Assembly: GCA_019192545.1 (NCBI GenBank)
Contig: JAHCMI010000034.1
Span: 21,539 to 85,538, forward strand
Length of the DNA stretch: 64,000 nucleotides
Reading direction: 5' to 3'
Source: Rivularia sp. MS3
GTDB lineage: Bacteria; Cyanobacteriota; Cyanobacteriia; Cyanobacteriales; Nostocaceae
In this document: in pieces, positions 9,373 to 18,243 of the stretch
Layout of the letters: each line of letters starts with the position of its first letter
Position numbering within the stretch: position 1 is the stretch's first letter
The notes under the pieces: generated by a model
Told to the model about the DNA's origin: nothing
Seen by the model: only the letters and a program-made list of their open reading frames with translations
Database searches by the model: none
Made by a program: the position numbers and the translations under genes

Positions 9373-11591
9373 CCCACATTCCGCACCCTAAGTTTCAGAA
9401 AAAGGCAAAAACAGATTTTTTAGTATTTTAGTACTATTAGGTACAAGTTTTAAAAAGGAACTATTAATAATAAATTGCATTAGTGATAATACATAGTTAC
9501 TAAAAAGATTTTGAGGCTAAATCCTTACTTGAAGTTACATGAAAGAGTAAAAATAATTTATAACGAACAAAAAATGTCAAAATGAAAGCAGAAATCTCCC
9601 TATTTAATTCTGTTGTGATGTTTGATATCAAAGACGTTGAAATAAAAAACATAGACCATTTGGGTATAGTCGCGGGGATAGTAGATTCGATTGGACTAGT
9701 AGAAATAATTAACGAGTCAATCGGTGTAAATGAAAACGAAAAAGTTAATGCAGGACAAGTTGTAAAAGCAATGATTTTAAATGGTTTAGGATTTGTTTCT
9801 AAGCCTTTATACATGTTTCCTAAATATTTTGAATCAATTCCTTGCGAACATTTAATAGGTCCTGGAGTAAAAGCAGAATACTTAAATGACGATAAACTGG
9901 GTAGAGTAATGGATAAATTATTTATTAAAGGGCTTGATTCAATATTTTTGTCAATTACTTTAAATGTCATTAAAAAGTTTAAAATATCTTTATCGACATC
10001 ACATTTAGACTCATCATCTATACACTTGCATGGAGAACATAATTCAAGTTTACCTGAAGTAGTATTTGATTATCAAAAAGTAGAAAATAGCCTTTTGGAA
10101 GAAGAATTAGAGACTAAATCATTACAACCGATAAATATTACATACGGGTATTCTCGTGACCACAGACCAGATTTAAAACAATTTTTAATAGAACTGATAT
10201 GTAGTGATGACGGAGATATACCAATATTCTTGAAATCAGCATCTGGCAATATTGTTGATTCTTCATGTTTTGGTCAAATTCTAGTTGATTATAAAAAGCA
10301 ACTACAATTTGATAGTTTAATGGTTGCTGATTGTGCGTTATATACAGAAAATAATATTAAATTAATGTCAGATACAAAGTGGCTATGTAGAGTACCTTTG
10401 AGTATTAAAGAAGCAAAGTTATTAACATCAACCCTACCAGAATCAGAATTTATTGAAAGTGAATTGAAGCATTATTCATATGTTGCGAAAAAAATTACTT
10501 ATGCAGGTATAGAGCAAAGATGGTTAGTTGTACAAAGTCAAGAAAGAAGGAAAGCTGATTTACAGAAGTTATCACAGAAAATTACTAAGAATGAAGAAAA
10601 AATTAACAGTGAGTTAAAAAAGTTATCGAAGGAAAAATTCGCTTGTGAGACTGATGCAATTAAAGAATTATCGAAATTATCTAAAAAATTTAAATATCAT
10701 CAAATAAATAAAGTTTCTGTAATTGAAAATACCCAAAGCTCGGGAAAACAAGAAAAGTTTTACCAAGTATCAGCAACAATTATGGAGGATAAAGATAAAA
10801 TTAATCCGTCAATCTTAAGTGCAGGAAGATTTATAATTGCGACGAATATCGTAGAAGAAGCTGAACTTGATAATACGTCTATGATTTATAAATATAAAGC
10901 ACAGCAATCTTGCGAACGTGGATTTAGCTTTCTTAAAGACCCACTATTTTTTGCTGACAGTATTTACTTAAAAACACCTGAAAGAATTGAAGCATTGGCA
11001 ATGATAATGGGTCTATGCCTATTAGTTTATAAGCTTGCACAAAGGCAATTAAGACTTGCTTTGTATGAGTCGCAACTAAAAATTAAAAATCAGTTAGGCA
11101 AACCTACAGATACCCCAACACTAAAATGGATATTTCAATGTTTTCAATCAGTTCATATCGTTAACTTTAATAATCAAAAACAAGTTTCTAATTGGAATGA
11201 AGAAAGAGATTTTATTCTGAAATTATTACCTAACCATTGTCACTCTTATTATAGTTTTATTACATAAAGATAAAATAATTTTTACAATTTTATAGCCATA
11301 CAAGTTATTTCCATATTTTGTTGATAGCTTATGGATACTCATGTCTCACTTTCTCTTTGAAATGCAAATGCATAAATTATTACCTTGCCAAATACAATTT
11401 AATATAGATTTTTATCTATCAAACTGAAAGATAGATGGCTTTCATCACTATTGTTTCTTATTGAGAATCGCTATGATGCCTTTTTCTCAAGATATTCCTG
11501 CTATTAAACGACATGAAGTGCTTTTTTATCCTTCTTGAATAGATTTATTTCAGTAATTACCGATTACGACAACTTGGGTGCGGAATGTGGG
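9373..11591 (+). mobile_element. IS1634-family insertion sequence, complete, 2219 bp
   Basis: Terminal inverted repeats of 16 bp are perfect: CCCACATTCCGCACCC at 9373-9388 and its reverse complement at 11576-11591, with a weaker AAGTT extension inside each. The element is flanked by a direct repeat TTACAT at 9367-9372 and 11592-11597, a 6-bp target duplication in the range known for IS1634. Removing the element and one TTACAT rebuilds GTTGGGT-(13 nt)-ACCCAAC, a common cyanobacterial intergenic hairpin, so the target was that repeat. The transposase sits in the middle, with about 0.2 kb left and 0.3 kb right of non-coding IS DNA. The clean ends suggest recent insertion. Confidence 0.92.
9582..11267 (+). 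CDS. IS1634-family transposase (DDE, IS4 superfamily)
   Basis: 561-aa transposase that cuts and rejoins the IS ends. The N-terminus (VEIKNIDHLGIVAGIVDSIG, residues about 19-38) is the DUF4277 domain typical of this family. The expected acidic residues are visible: D143 in HLDSSSIHLHGE, D250 in VADCALYT and E445 in QQSCERGFSFLKDPLFF. Residues 315-385 form a lysine/glutamate-rich insertion region of the family. No frameshift or internal stop is present, so it appears intact and possibly active. AT-rich codon use (AAA, TTA, ATA) is stronger than in neighbouring genes. Confidence 0.93.
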   Translation: MKAEISLFNSVVMFDIKDVEIKNIDHLGIVAGIVDSIGLVEIINESIGVNENEKVNAGQVVKAMILNGLGFVSKPLYMFPKYFESIPCEHLIGPGVKAEYLNDDKLGRVMDKLFIKGLDSIFLSITLNVIKKFKISLSTSHLDSSSIHLHGEHNSSLPEVVFDYQKVENSLLEEELETKSLQPINITYGYSRDHRPDLKQFLIELICSDDGDIPIFLKSASGNIVDSSCFGQILVDYKKQLQFDSLMVADCALYTENNIKLMSDTKWLCRVPLSIKEAKLLTSTLPESEFIESELKHYSYVAKKITYAGIEQRWLVVQSQERRKADLQKLSQKITKNEEKINSELKKLSKEKFACETDAIKELSKLSKKFKYHQINKVSVIENTQSSGKQEKFYQVSATIMEDKDKINPSILSAGRFIIATNIVEEAELDNTSMIYKYKAQQSCERGFSFLKDPLFFADSIYLKTPERIEALAMIMGLCLLVYKLAQRQLRLALYESQLKIKNQLGKPTDTPTLKWIFQCFQSVHIVNFNNQKQVSNWNEERDFILKLLPNHCHSYYSFIT

Positions 11592-11630
11592 TTACATTTC
11601 ATTCCACCCAACCTACAAATTATTTATTAT

Positions 11631-12719
11631 TTAATTTCCAATCGGTGGAGCAAGCTTTACACGAGGTTTTCCACCACCACCAATACTATTCGGGCTATTG
11701 TTGTCTACAATATATAATGATTGAAATAACTTCATAAAATCATCGTAAAATTTGCCGTTTCTAGTTTCAAAATCATAACCGTATTTTTTCCGAAACTCTT
11801 GGGGAACTCCTTTCTCCACTGCAAAGTAATGAGCATCTCCGTATGAATCTTCTACGACGTAAGCACCGTAATTTTGCAAGGCATCAAATAACTTTTTACC
11901 TACTGGTGTTTGTAAATTAAGACTTGTTTTAGTAATTTTTGGCGGAATCGCTAGTAACGAACCCTGAACTAAAGCATGATTGCTACCACCATATTCTTTT
12001 GCTGCATAGTTATCAGCGCGACTTGCTGGCCAGCGATACCCGCGTATTTTATTATCGTAATGTAAATATTTTTTCGCCCAAATTACCACTTTCAAAGCAT
12101 GACGAATCGGCTGATTATTGGTTAATTCGCCTTTACGAATTGAGCCACCAATTGCAGATAACCCAGAGCCAAAGTGTGCCCCTCCTATTCCTTCTCCATA
12201 AATATCTACGTTGTCATATCGCCAGCCGTATAAAGAACCTTCTTTTTGACAGCGAGCTAAGGGTGAAAGCTGTACCAATGTTCTGCCGTCTGGCATCAAG
12301 AAGGCTGAAGCGTTGTTTGGTGTATGATGTGGTTCTTTTGTCGCATCTGGAATAATTAAATTATCGGGAACTGGGATGGCAATGTTCATGTATTTCGTAC
12401 CCGTACAACGCCCTTCTCCCCAAGCTCCAGGAGCGTAAACTCGACGATAGGGATATTTATCTTTCAATTTAAAAAAATATTCTTCGTCTGCTGCTGCTTG
12501 TTTGGCTTTACCTATATTTGCCTTAACATAATGTGCATTATCCCCTATAGGCATATTCCAAATAGATGTAGATAAAAAGGGCTGCAAAAATTTATCTCTT
12601 CTAGCAGCTTTACCAAAAGTATTTGTACAATTCCAAGAAATAGCCATAATTACGGCAATTAGGAAAACAACTAAAATACGCAGCCAAAATAGACTTCTTA
12701 AAAATGAAAGGTTTTTCAT
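11631..12719 (-). CDS. Secreted or membrane-anchored protein of unknown function
   Basis: 362 aa. Residues about 9-30 form one hydrophobic segment (LFWLRILVVFLIAVIMAISW) followed by Cys, a signal anchor or signal peptide that puts the rest in the periplasm or outside. The body has conserved-looking blocks rich in Gly, Trp and His: YAPGAWGEGRCTGTKYMN, DGRTLVQLSPLARC, GGAHFGSGLSAIGGSIRKGE, PIRHALKVVIWAK, GYRWPASRADNYAA and YGDAHYFAVEKG. I do not recognise a named family. The conserved polar and aromatic residues suggest an enzyme acting on extracellular polymer, but that is a guess. The gene ends 34 bp from the IS target duplication and is not itself disrupted. Confidence 0.75.
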   Translation of the reverse strand: MKNLSFLRSLFWLRILVVFLIAVIMAISWNCTNTFGKAARRDKFLQPFLSTSIWNMPIGDNAHYVKANIGKAKQAAADEEYFFKLKDKYPYRRVYAPGAWGEGRCTGTKYMNIAIPVPDNLIIPDATKEPHHTPNNASAFLMPDGRTLVQLSPLARCQKEGSLYGWRYDNVDIYGEGIGGAHFGSGLSAIGGSIRKGELTNNQPIRHALKVVIWAKKYLHYDNKIRGYRWPASRADNYAAKEYGGSNHALVQGSLLAIPPKITKTSLNLQTPVGKKLFDALQNYGAYVVEDSYGDAHYFAVEKGVPQEFRKKYGYDFETRNGKFYDDFMKLFQSLYIVDNNSPNSIGGGGKPRVKLAPPIGN

Positions 12720-13570
12720 CTTTGTGAGATTACACTCTTATTTCTATTTTTATCACAAATAATTAAGAAATAATAAAATTTTCATTTTAATAGCAATCAC
12801 TATGATATGGTCACTGACCCAAATTAAATACGGCAATCATTAGCTTTGCTGAACTATAATTCCTTCATTTTTTGCAAAAATAACTTTATAAAGATTATAG
12901 ATTATATGTATTTTTTAACTTTGATTAGTAAGGCATCAAAAGCATAATTTTGAAGTAAAGATGCCTTGCTCAACTGCATAAGTCAATAGATACAATCAGG
13001 ATTAACAATATTGTAGCAAGAGCCGCAAAGCTTTCAAGCAGGCTTGTTTGCGCCTCCTCTTCTAATCTTCGACTTCCAGTTAAAAATGCTGCAATCTCAA
13101 TGGTAAATCCTCTTTTCTCAACCTAATTAGCGAAAAATGTTAATTAAAATGCTTTTAAGTTTTTTATTGATTTTTGATTCAAATTGATTAATTTTGATGT
13201 TATATAAAATACTCAAGCTTATTAGTATTGAATTGTCTCAAATGACTTGAGAAGATTATTTTAAAAGCTTTTCCAGATAAATTTATTTATTAATTCGTCT
13301 GTAAATACTGAAAATAAATAGTATTAAACTTTGCGTAAATACTTAACTTGTCTCAGTATTCTGATTGTCTGGCTAAGTATTTATACTTTTATGTAGTAAT
13401 ATAAAATAATAAAAGATAAAAAGTAACTTTTAATAAACTTTGGCTAAAAAGTGCAAAGTTGAGCGGGAAAACATCAGAAAAAAGTTTGTTTAACTGATTG
13501 GTACCCGTAAGGTTTTTTTAAACATTGAGTTTGATTCAAATTTTCATAGGTAAAGAGGTAACAAAGGGAA
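12720..13570. other. 851-bp gene-free spacer between divergent genes
   Basis: AT-rich and without convincing coding potential on either strand. One hairpin is visible at 12930-12967 (AAGGCATC/GATGCCTT). It lies upstream of both the secreted-protein gene (-) and the ABC1 kinase gene (+), so it should hold both promoters, but I cannot point to a convincing -10/-35 pair. Confidence 0.5.
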
Positions 13571-15280
13571 GTGAATTCACAAACCCTCACACAAAACAAT
13601 CGTAAGTACGATGCACGTCAAATAGCGCGATTCTATCGCCTTCGTCCCTGGCTGGGTTGGGCACGTGCAACCACAATCGTCTTTAACTTCATCTGGTTTA
13701 TTTTTGGTTTGAAGTGGGATGATTTTCGGGGAGTAGCCGAACGTAATAAATTAAGGCGAGCAGTTCAGCTACGAAAAATACTGGTAAGTCTTGGGCCAAC
13801 GTTTATTAAAGTTGGTCAAGCCCTGTCAACTCGTCCCGATTTAATCCGTAAAGATTTCTTAGAAGAACTGGTCAAATTACAAGACCAGCTGCCACCCTTT
13901 GATAATGCTATTGCTTTGAGACAAATTCAAAGCGAATTAGGTCATTCAATCAAAGAGATGTTTAGCGAACTTTCCCCGGTTCCGGTTGCTGCTGCAAGTT
14001 TGGGCCAAGTTTACCGGGGTCGTTTGCATACAGGTGAAGAAGTTGCAGTCAAAGTACAGCGACCGAATTTACGTCCAATACTTTCACTTGACTTGTACTT
14101 GATGCGGTGGGCTGCGGGGTGGTTAGCTCCTTGGCTGCCTTTGAATTTGGGACACGACTTGACGTTAATCGTAGATGAGTTCGGTACCAAATTATTCGAG
14201 GAGATTGATTATTTAAACGAAGGTCGTAATGCAGAAAGGTTTGCCACAAACTTTCGCAATGACCCCCGCGTCAAGGTTCCGGCGATTTACTGGCGCTACA
14301 CTTCTACTCGCGTCTTAACTTTAGAATGGCTTAACGGCTTTAAGCTTACCGATACTAAAAGTATTATTGCAGCAGGTTTAGACCCACAACAGGTGATTGA
14401 AATTGGTGTAACTACAGGTTTACAGCAATTATTGGAACACGGCTTCTTTCATGCTGACCCCCATCCGGGCAATTTATTTGCTATGCCCGATGGTAGAATG
14501 GGCTACATTGACTTTGGCATGATGGATCAGCTCGACGAAACCACCAAAGAAACTCTTGTAGACGCTGTAGTTCATCTAATCAACAAGGATTATGCTGACC
14601 TCGCAGGAGATTACGTTAAGCTGGGTTTTCTCACCCCAGATACAGATATTCGTCCGATTGTACCGGCTTTAGAAGCATTGCTCGGAGATGCCATTAATCG
14701 TAACGTTGGCGATTTCAACTTCAAAACAATAACTGATGAGTTTTCTAAACTCATGTATGAATTTCCTTTCCGAGTCCCTGCTAAATTTGCTTTAATTATT
14801 CGTTCCTTGGTGACTCAGGAAGGTATTGCCCTATCGTTAAATCCCAACTTCAAAATTGTAGAAGTGGCATATCCTTATGTCGCAAGACGGTTGTTGATGG
14901 GTGAATCGGCTCAACTGCGACGAAGATTGATCAACGTACTGTTTAAAGATGGTACATTCCAGTGGGAACGTTTGGAAAATATGATTGCGATCGCGCGCAC
15001 TGACAACAATTTTGACTTGTTACCCACAGCGCAAATGGGTTTGCAGTATTTACTCAGCGATGAAGGTCAATTTCTTCAGCAACAGTTGATAATTGCACTT
15101 ACAGAAGACGATCGCCTACATGCTCAAGAAGTACAGCGTTTGTGGAATTTAGTCAAGGATGATTTAAACCCAACTCGTTTGTTAAGTGCGGCATTTGGAG
15201 TATTAACTCAGTACTCCAGAGAGAGAGTTGCGGCAATCTTGCCTCCATTTAGCACCTCAAGTTCGATGAAAAACACTTGA
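13571..15280 (+). CDS. ABC1/UbiB-family atypical kinase (AarF)
   Basis: 569-aa protein-kinase-like ATPase of the UbiB/ABC1K family. In bacteria and plastids these support quinone and prenyl-lipid metabolism at membranes. Family motifs are clear: KxGQ in TFIKVGQALSTRPDLI (about residues 79-90), the Ala-rich nucleotide loop AAASLGQVYRG, the lysine of VAVKVQRP, then HGFFHADPHPGNLF (catalytic loop) and YIDFGMMD (DFG). The last 40 residues may include a membrane-associated helix. GTG start at 13571, preceded by AAAGGGA. It stands alone, with a probable hairpin terminator at 15306-15331. Confidence 0.94.
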   Translation: MNSQTLTQNNRKYDARQIARFYRLRPWLGWARATTIVFNFIWFIFGLKWDDFRGVAERNKLRRAVQLRKILVSLGPTFIKVGQALSTRPDLIRKDFLEELVKLQDQLPPFDNAIALRQIQSELGHSIKEMFSELSPVPVAAASLGQVYRGRLHTGEEVAVKVQRPNLRPILSLDLYLMRWAAGWLAPWLPLNLGHDLTLIVDEFGTKLFEEIDYLNEGRNAERFATNFRNDPRVKVPAIYWRYTSTRVLTLEWLNGFKLTDTKSIIAAGLDPQQVIEIGVTTGLQQLLEHGFFHADPHPGNLFAMPDGRMGYIDFGMMDQLDETTKETLVDAVVHLINKDYADLAGDYVKLGFLTPDTDIRPIVPALEALLGDAINRNVGDFNFKTITDEFSKLMYEFPFRVPAKFALIIRSLVTQEGIALSLNPNFKIVEVAYPYVARRLLMGESAQLRRRLINVLFKDGTFQWERLENMIAIARTDNNFDLLPTAQMGLQYLLSDEGQFLQQQLIIALTEDDRLHAQEVQRLWNLVKDDLNPTRLLSAAFGVLTQYSRERVAAILPPFSTSSSMKNT

Positions 15281-15305
15281 ATAGTTGTGGGAGTCTCTGT
15301 GTAAG

Positions 15306-15331
15306 CCTCTCTCCAACGACGAGGGAGGTTT
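15306..15331 (+). terminator. Possible terminator after the ABC1 kinase gene
   Basis: Eight-base stem CCTCTCTC (15306-15313) and GAGGGAGG (15321-15328), with a 7-nt loop and one G-T pair, followed by only TTT. It lies 26 bp after the stop codon. Confidence 0.45.
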
Positions 15332-15403
15332 CCGAAAATTCAAGTAAAATGCAATACTTATCAAATAACCCCTTAGCAACCAGCATATAAATTAGGAGTT
15401 TTC

Positions 15404-15778
15404 ATGTACTATTATCCTTCAGAACCACCGTACTTAATTTTAGTTTTAGGACTTTTTATTGCTATTACTTCTGGTGCAGCATTAGACGGAACTCTAAAAA
15501 CGATATCCAAAACATGGCGGAAAAAAGGTGCTGAAGATTCTGCTCCTCGTTTTTCTAATAAACAGCTAGTAATACCATTTATCGGTATCACAATCGGAAT
15601 TGGCTTATTTCTTTGCTCGGGTTTAGCAATATTTGGTTTTCCCAATTGGCTTGCTTGTGCTGTTGGTGTACCAATTACTCTTTTAACTTGCGTCTTAACT
15701 GCTTTTCAGCTAGGAAGCATGATGACTTATGCTGAAAGTAGAGGATTTCAATCTTTAGATTTAGATTCTTTTAGCTAG
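15404..15778 (+). CDS. Small three-helix membrane protein, function unknown
   Basis: 124 aa with three hydrophobic segments (about residues 9-27, 51-73, 78-102), joined by a basic, polar cytoplasmic-type loop (KTISKTWRKKGAEDSAPRFSNKQ). ATG start at 15404 with GGAG seven bases upstream (TTAGGAGTTTTCATG), a good ribosome-binding site. It is followed by a strong hairpin with a T tract, suggesting a monocistronic unit. I recognise no family. Confidence 0.75.
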   Translation: MYYYPSEPPYLILVLGLFIAITSGAALDGTLKTISKTWRKKGAEDSAPRFSNKQLVIPFIGITIGIGLFLCSGLAIFGFPNWLACAVGVPITLLTCVLTAFQLGSMMTYAESRGFQSLDLDSFS

Positions 15779-15820
15779 GAAATTATATGTAGGGAATAGG
15801 GAACAGGAAGTAGAGAAATC

Positions 15821-15884
15821 AAAAATTCGTCATTTATAAGTTGTTTTTTAGTAAAACTAATTTATGAATGACGAATTTTTTTTG
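15821..15884 (+). terminator. Long terminator-like hairpin
   Basis: 19-bp stem with one mismatch: AAAAATTCGTCATTTATAA (15821-15839) against TTATGAATGACGAATTTTT (15862-15880), a 22-nt loop, then further T residues. It lies 43 bp after the small membrane protein gene. The stem is longer than typical and could also be a small palindromic repeat. Confidence 0.65.
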
Positions 15885-16272
15885 GTAATTGCTAAATTCA
15901 AAAATTTACTTTTAAAGTACTGTTAGTGATATAGCAGTTTTCACTTCAATGGAATACAAATCAAATTTATTCTTTCCAGTATCCTTTGATTAGGAAAGGA
16001 GTGCGTTTCAGCGCGGGGTGAGGTTCGAGCGTATTCGACTCAACCGAAAAGCGCTATGTTTATGCAAAAATGTTCATAATTAAAAGATTATGGTGCATTG
16101 TCGTATTAGCAACAACGCACCATAAATTAACTGCTTCTTATTTCCTAGTCTCCTAGTACTGTTTCGCAGAAGTCAAAAGTAAGAAGTAGGAAGTCAAATT
16201 TTTTAGGCTTTTTCAGTATTTTTAATGGTTGCCTTATTTTCGCCGACTTGAACTAGTTTTTTTCATAATTAT
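15885..16272. other. Gene-free spacer between convergent genes
   Basis: Contains TGGTGCATTGT...ACAACGCACCA (about 16091-16122), a copy of the common cyanobacterial GGTGCGTT-type inverted repeat, and remnants of GGAAGTAG-type filler. No gene is seen. Confidence 0.5.
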
Positions 16273-17199
16273 TTAATTCTTCAGCGAACGCAACAAAGTT
16301 TTAACTTCATTGACATTTTTCTGCCAAAAAGTTTTTTTAGGCTTTTCGGGAAATACTGGTGGTGGTAATTGTGGGTTCAAGTTGCGGTAATGTTCCCAAA
16401 TTTCCCAGTAAGGACAACCTGGTTCGATGCGAATACCAGCCCAGTGCAGGTACTGTAAAGGTTGATTCACTTTCGGATCGATTAATTTATGTCCTTCATG
16501 TAGGAAGTGAGAAGTTCCTCCCCAGTTTCCCGGTGCTTTTCCTTCTCTATTGACTATATTGAAACGCTTGGGAATGCGTTTGAGCAACATGTAGTTAATA
16601 ATTGGTTGATCTGATGTTTTTTCAGAGAAATCGAAATATTCTGGATGCTGGGCACATTCTGCAAAAGTATCGTATAAATCCTGTTCGGATATCAAGTTTT
16701 TCTTGGAACCCCAAAATCCACCGTTAAATATATCTTTGACTTCGCTTTGTGTAAATACTTTTTCTTCTAAGACTGTGGGACTAAATACGTTTTTGATTCC
16801 ACCACTATGTTGGTAATCGCAACAAATGAAGTCAGTTTCTTCTAAATATTTGAGATTATCAATAATTTTTTCAAAAACTACAATATCTGTATCTATATAC
16901 AAAAATTCATCGAAAGGGCCAAACCAGCAAGCTTGCTTGCGAAATTGATTGGGACGAGCAAAGAATTTACCGCCGAAGGTTTCATATAATTTATTAGACA
17001 ACCGGTCAATAAATTCTAAATCTTCGTAAACTCTTACTCCATAATATTTACCGAGAGTGTCGGCAATCTTATGATAATTATCATCATAGGGAATCATCAC
17101 GACGGGAGTTTCTTTGTCGTGGAGACGAATGCTATTGAGCAAAGCAATAGCATGATCGGTTACCTTATCATTGGCAATTATATAAATACCTTTAGTCAT
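16273..17199 (-). CDS. Npun_R2821/Npun_R2822 family protein (glycosyltransferase-like), copy A
   Basis: 308 aa. It opens with GIYIIANDKVTDHAIALLNSIR and has a DxD-type motif in FLYIDTDIVVFE, the arrangement of GT8-like GT-A nucleotide-sugar enzymes (GT family assignment is inference). Further landmarks are NGGFWGSKK, SDQPIINYM and LQYLHWAGIR. The family is named after two adjacent Nostoc punctiforme genes, and here too two members lie side by side. The ATG is 3 bp past the stop of the upstream paralogue, so the two are probably translated together. The acceptor is unknown; it is the last gene of the second glycan operon. Confidence 0.85.
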   Translation of the reverse strand: MTKGIYIIANDKVTDHAIALLNSIRLHDKETPVVMIPYDDNYHKIADTLGKYYGVRVYEDLEFIDRLSNKLYETFGGKFFARPNQFRKQACWFGPFDEFLYIDTDIVVFEKIIDNLKYLEETDFICCDYQHSGGIKNVFSPTVLEEKVFTQSEVKDIFNGGFWGSKKNLISEQDLYDTFAECAQHPEYFDFSEKTSDQPIINYMLLKRIPKRFNIVNREGKAPGNWGGTSHFLHEGHKLIDPKVNQPLQYLHWAGIRIEPGCPYWEIWEHYRNLNPQLPPPVFPEKPKKTFWQKNVNEVKTLLRSLKN

Positions 17200-17202
17200 G
17201 GG

Positions 17203-18207
17203 TTATGCTCCAACTTTTAATCCTAATTTTTTTAAAACTCGTTTGGTTAGACTCGGGGGTGCATTGTAAGCTTTTGGCTTAGTTGTAAATATTGGTCGCT
17301 TATCTGGTTCGTGGAGATAGCGATAATGCAGAAAAGTTTCGCGGTAAGGAAAATCAATATTTTCTCCGCTACAAACGCGGCTAAATAGTTTGGAAGATAA
17401 GCCTATATAATGCAAATAAGTTAAGCGATTTCCTTTGTCATATACCAGATTATCTTGTTCGTTAAAATGAGGAGATGTAACGCAACATCCGGTTATTTCA
17501 TTTTCTGGTAAATGATTGGAAAAATTATAGCTTGGTATTTCCGACCGCATCACCATATAGTTAAGGATTGTTTGGTCGGGAGCATTTTTGTATAATATTT
17601 CTGCTTCGCCAGCCTGTAACTTTGATAATAAATATTTGCGTTTTTCTGCGTCAAATAAGCCTTTATTCGCAGCGTAAAAACCAGCACAGAATATTTCGCT
17701 ATCAAGTCGAGATTGTGAAAAAATATCTCGTAGTTGATTAGAGTTAGCGTTGTATACGTGACTCAAGTCTTTATACTGAAAATCATACACTACGAAGTCA
17801 TTCTGATTTAGCTGCTCAAATATATAATCTAGTGAATTCAATACTAAAATATCGGCATCCAAATAGATAAATTTATCAAAAGCACCATCAAAACCACAAA
17901 ATCTGCGATGCATTCCTAAGCGATAAACTCCCGAAATACCTTGTTCTTGCCAAATTTTATAAGCATCCGGATGTGCTTGCCATATTTGAGCAGAAAAGTC
18001 TTCCCAAAGCTTAATGGCAGAAGCATCTGCAAATATTTCGACATTACTTCTATTTTTTATTTCCTCCCTGACTCTTTCTAAACGGTCATTATAGGGAATA
18101 ATTGAAACGGGATAGTCTTTAACTGCATTTACTTCAATAGAATTGAGTAAAGCTACTAATTGGTCATAAACTACATCATTTGCAAGTATGTAAATACCTT
18201 CAGTCAT
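17203..18207 (-). CDS. Npun_R2821/Npun_R2822 family protein (glycosyltransferase-like), copy B
   Basis: 334-aa paralogue of the next gene. Shared order of motifs: GIYILANDVVYDQLVALLNSIE, FIYLDADILVLNS (DxD), CAGFYAANKG, PDQTILNYM, LTYLHYIGL. ATG start at 18207 with a perfect GGAGG five bases upstream. It differs from copy A by an insertion around residues 70-100 and a longer basic tail. The two probably add different sugars or act as a heteromeric pair; sequence does not decide. Confidence 0.85.
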   Translation of the reverse strand: MTEGIYILANDVVYDQLVALLNSIEVNAVKDYPVSIIPYNDRLERVREEIKNRSNVEIFADASAIKLWEDFSAQIWQAHPDAYKIWQEQGISGVYRLGMHRRFCGFDGAFDKFIYLDADILVLNSLDYIFEQLNQNDFVVYDFQYKDLSHVYNANSNQLRDIFSQSRLDSEIFCAGFYAANKGLFDAEKRKYLLSKLQAGEAEILYKNAPDQTILNYMVMRSEIPSYNFSNHLPENEITGCCVTSPHFNEQDNLVYDKGNRLTYLHYIGLSSKLFSRVCSGENIDFPYRETFLHYRYLHEPDKRPIFTTKPKAYNAPPSLTKRVLKKLGLKVGA

Positions 18208-18243
18208 TCAAGCCTCCTTAACCTCTCAAACTACTGTTGATTA

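Noticed and set aside
9500..9970. Minus-strand open frame of 156 codons opposite the transposase start
   Set aside because: Antisense shadow of the transposase gene with unlikely codon use and no ribosome-binding site.
11535..11717. Open frame across the right end of the IS
   Set aside because: It runs through the terminal repeat and the end of the neighbouring gene; composition is not coding.
16011..16060. Possible tRNA fragment near GGTTCGAGCGTATTCGACTC
   Set aside because: Cannot be folded into a cloverleaf; the T-arm-like string is isolated.
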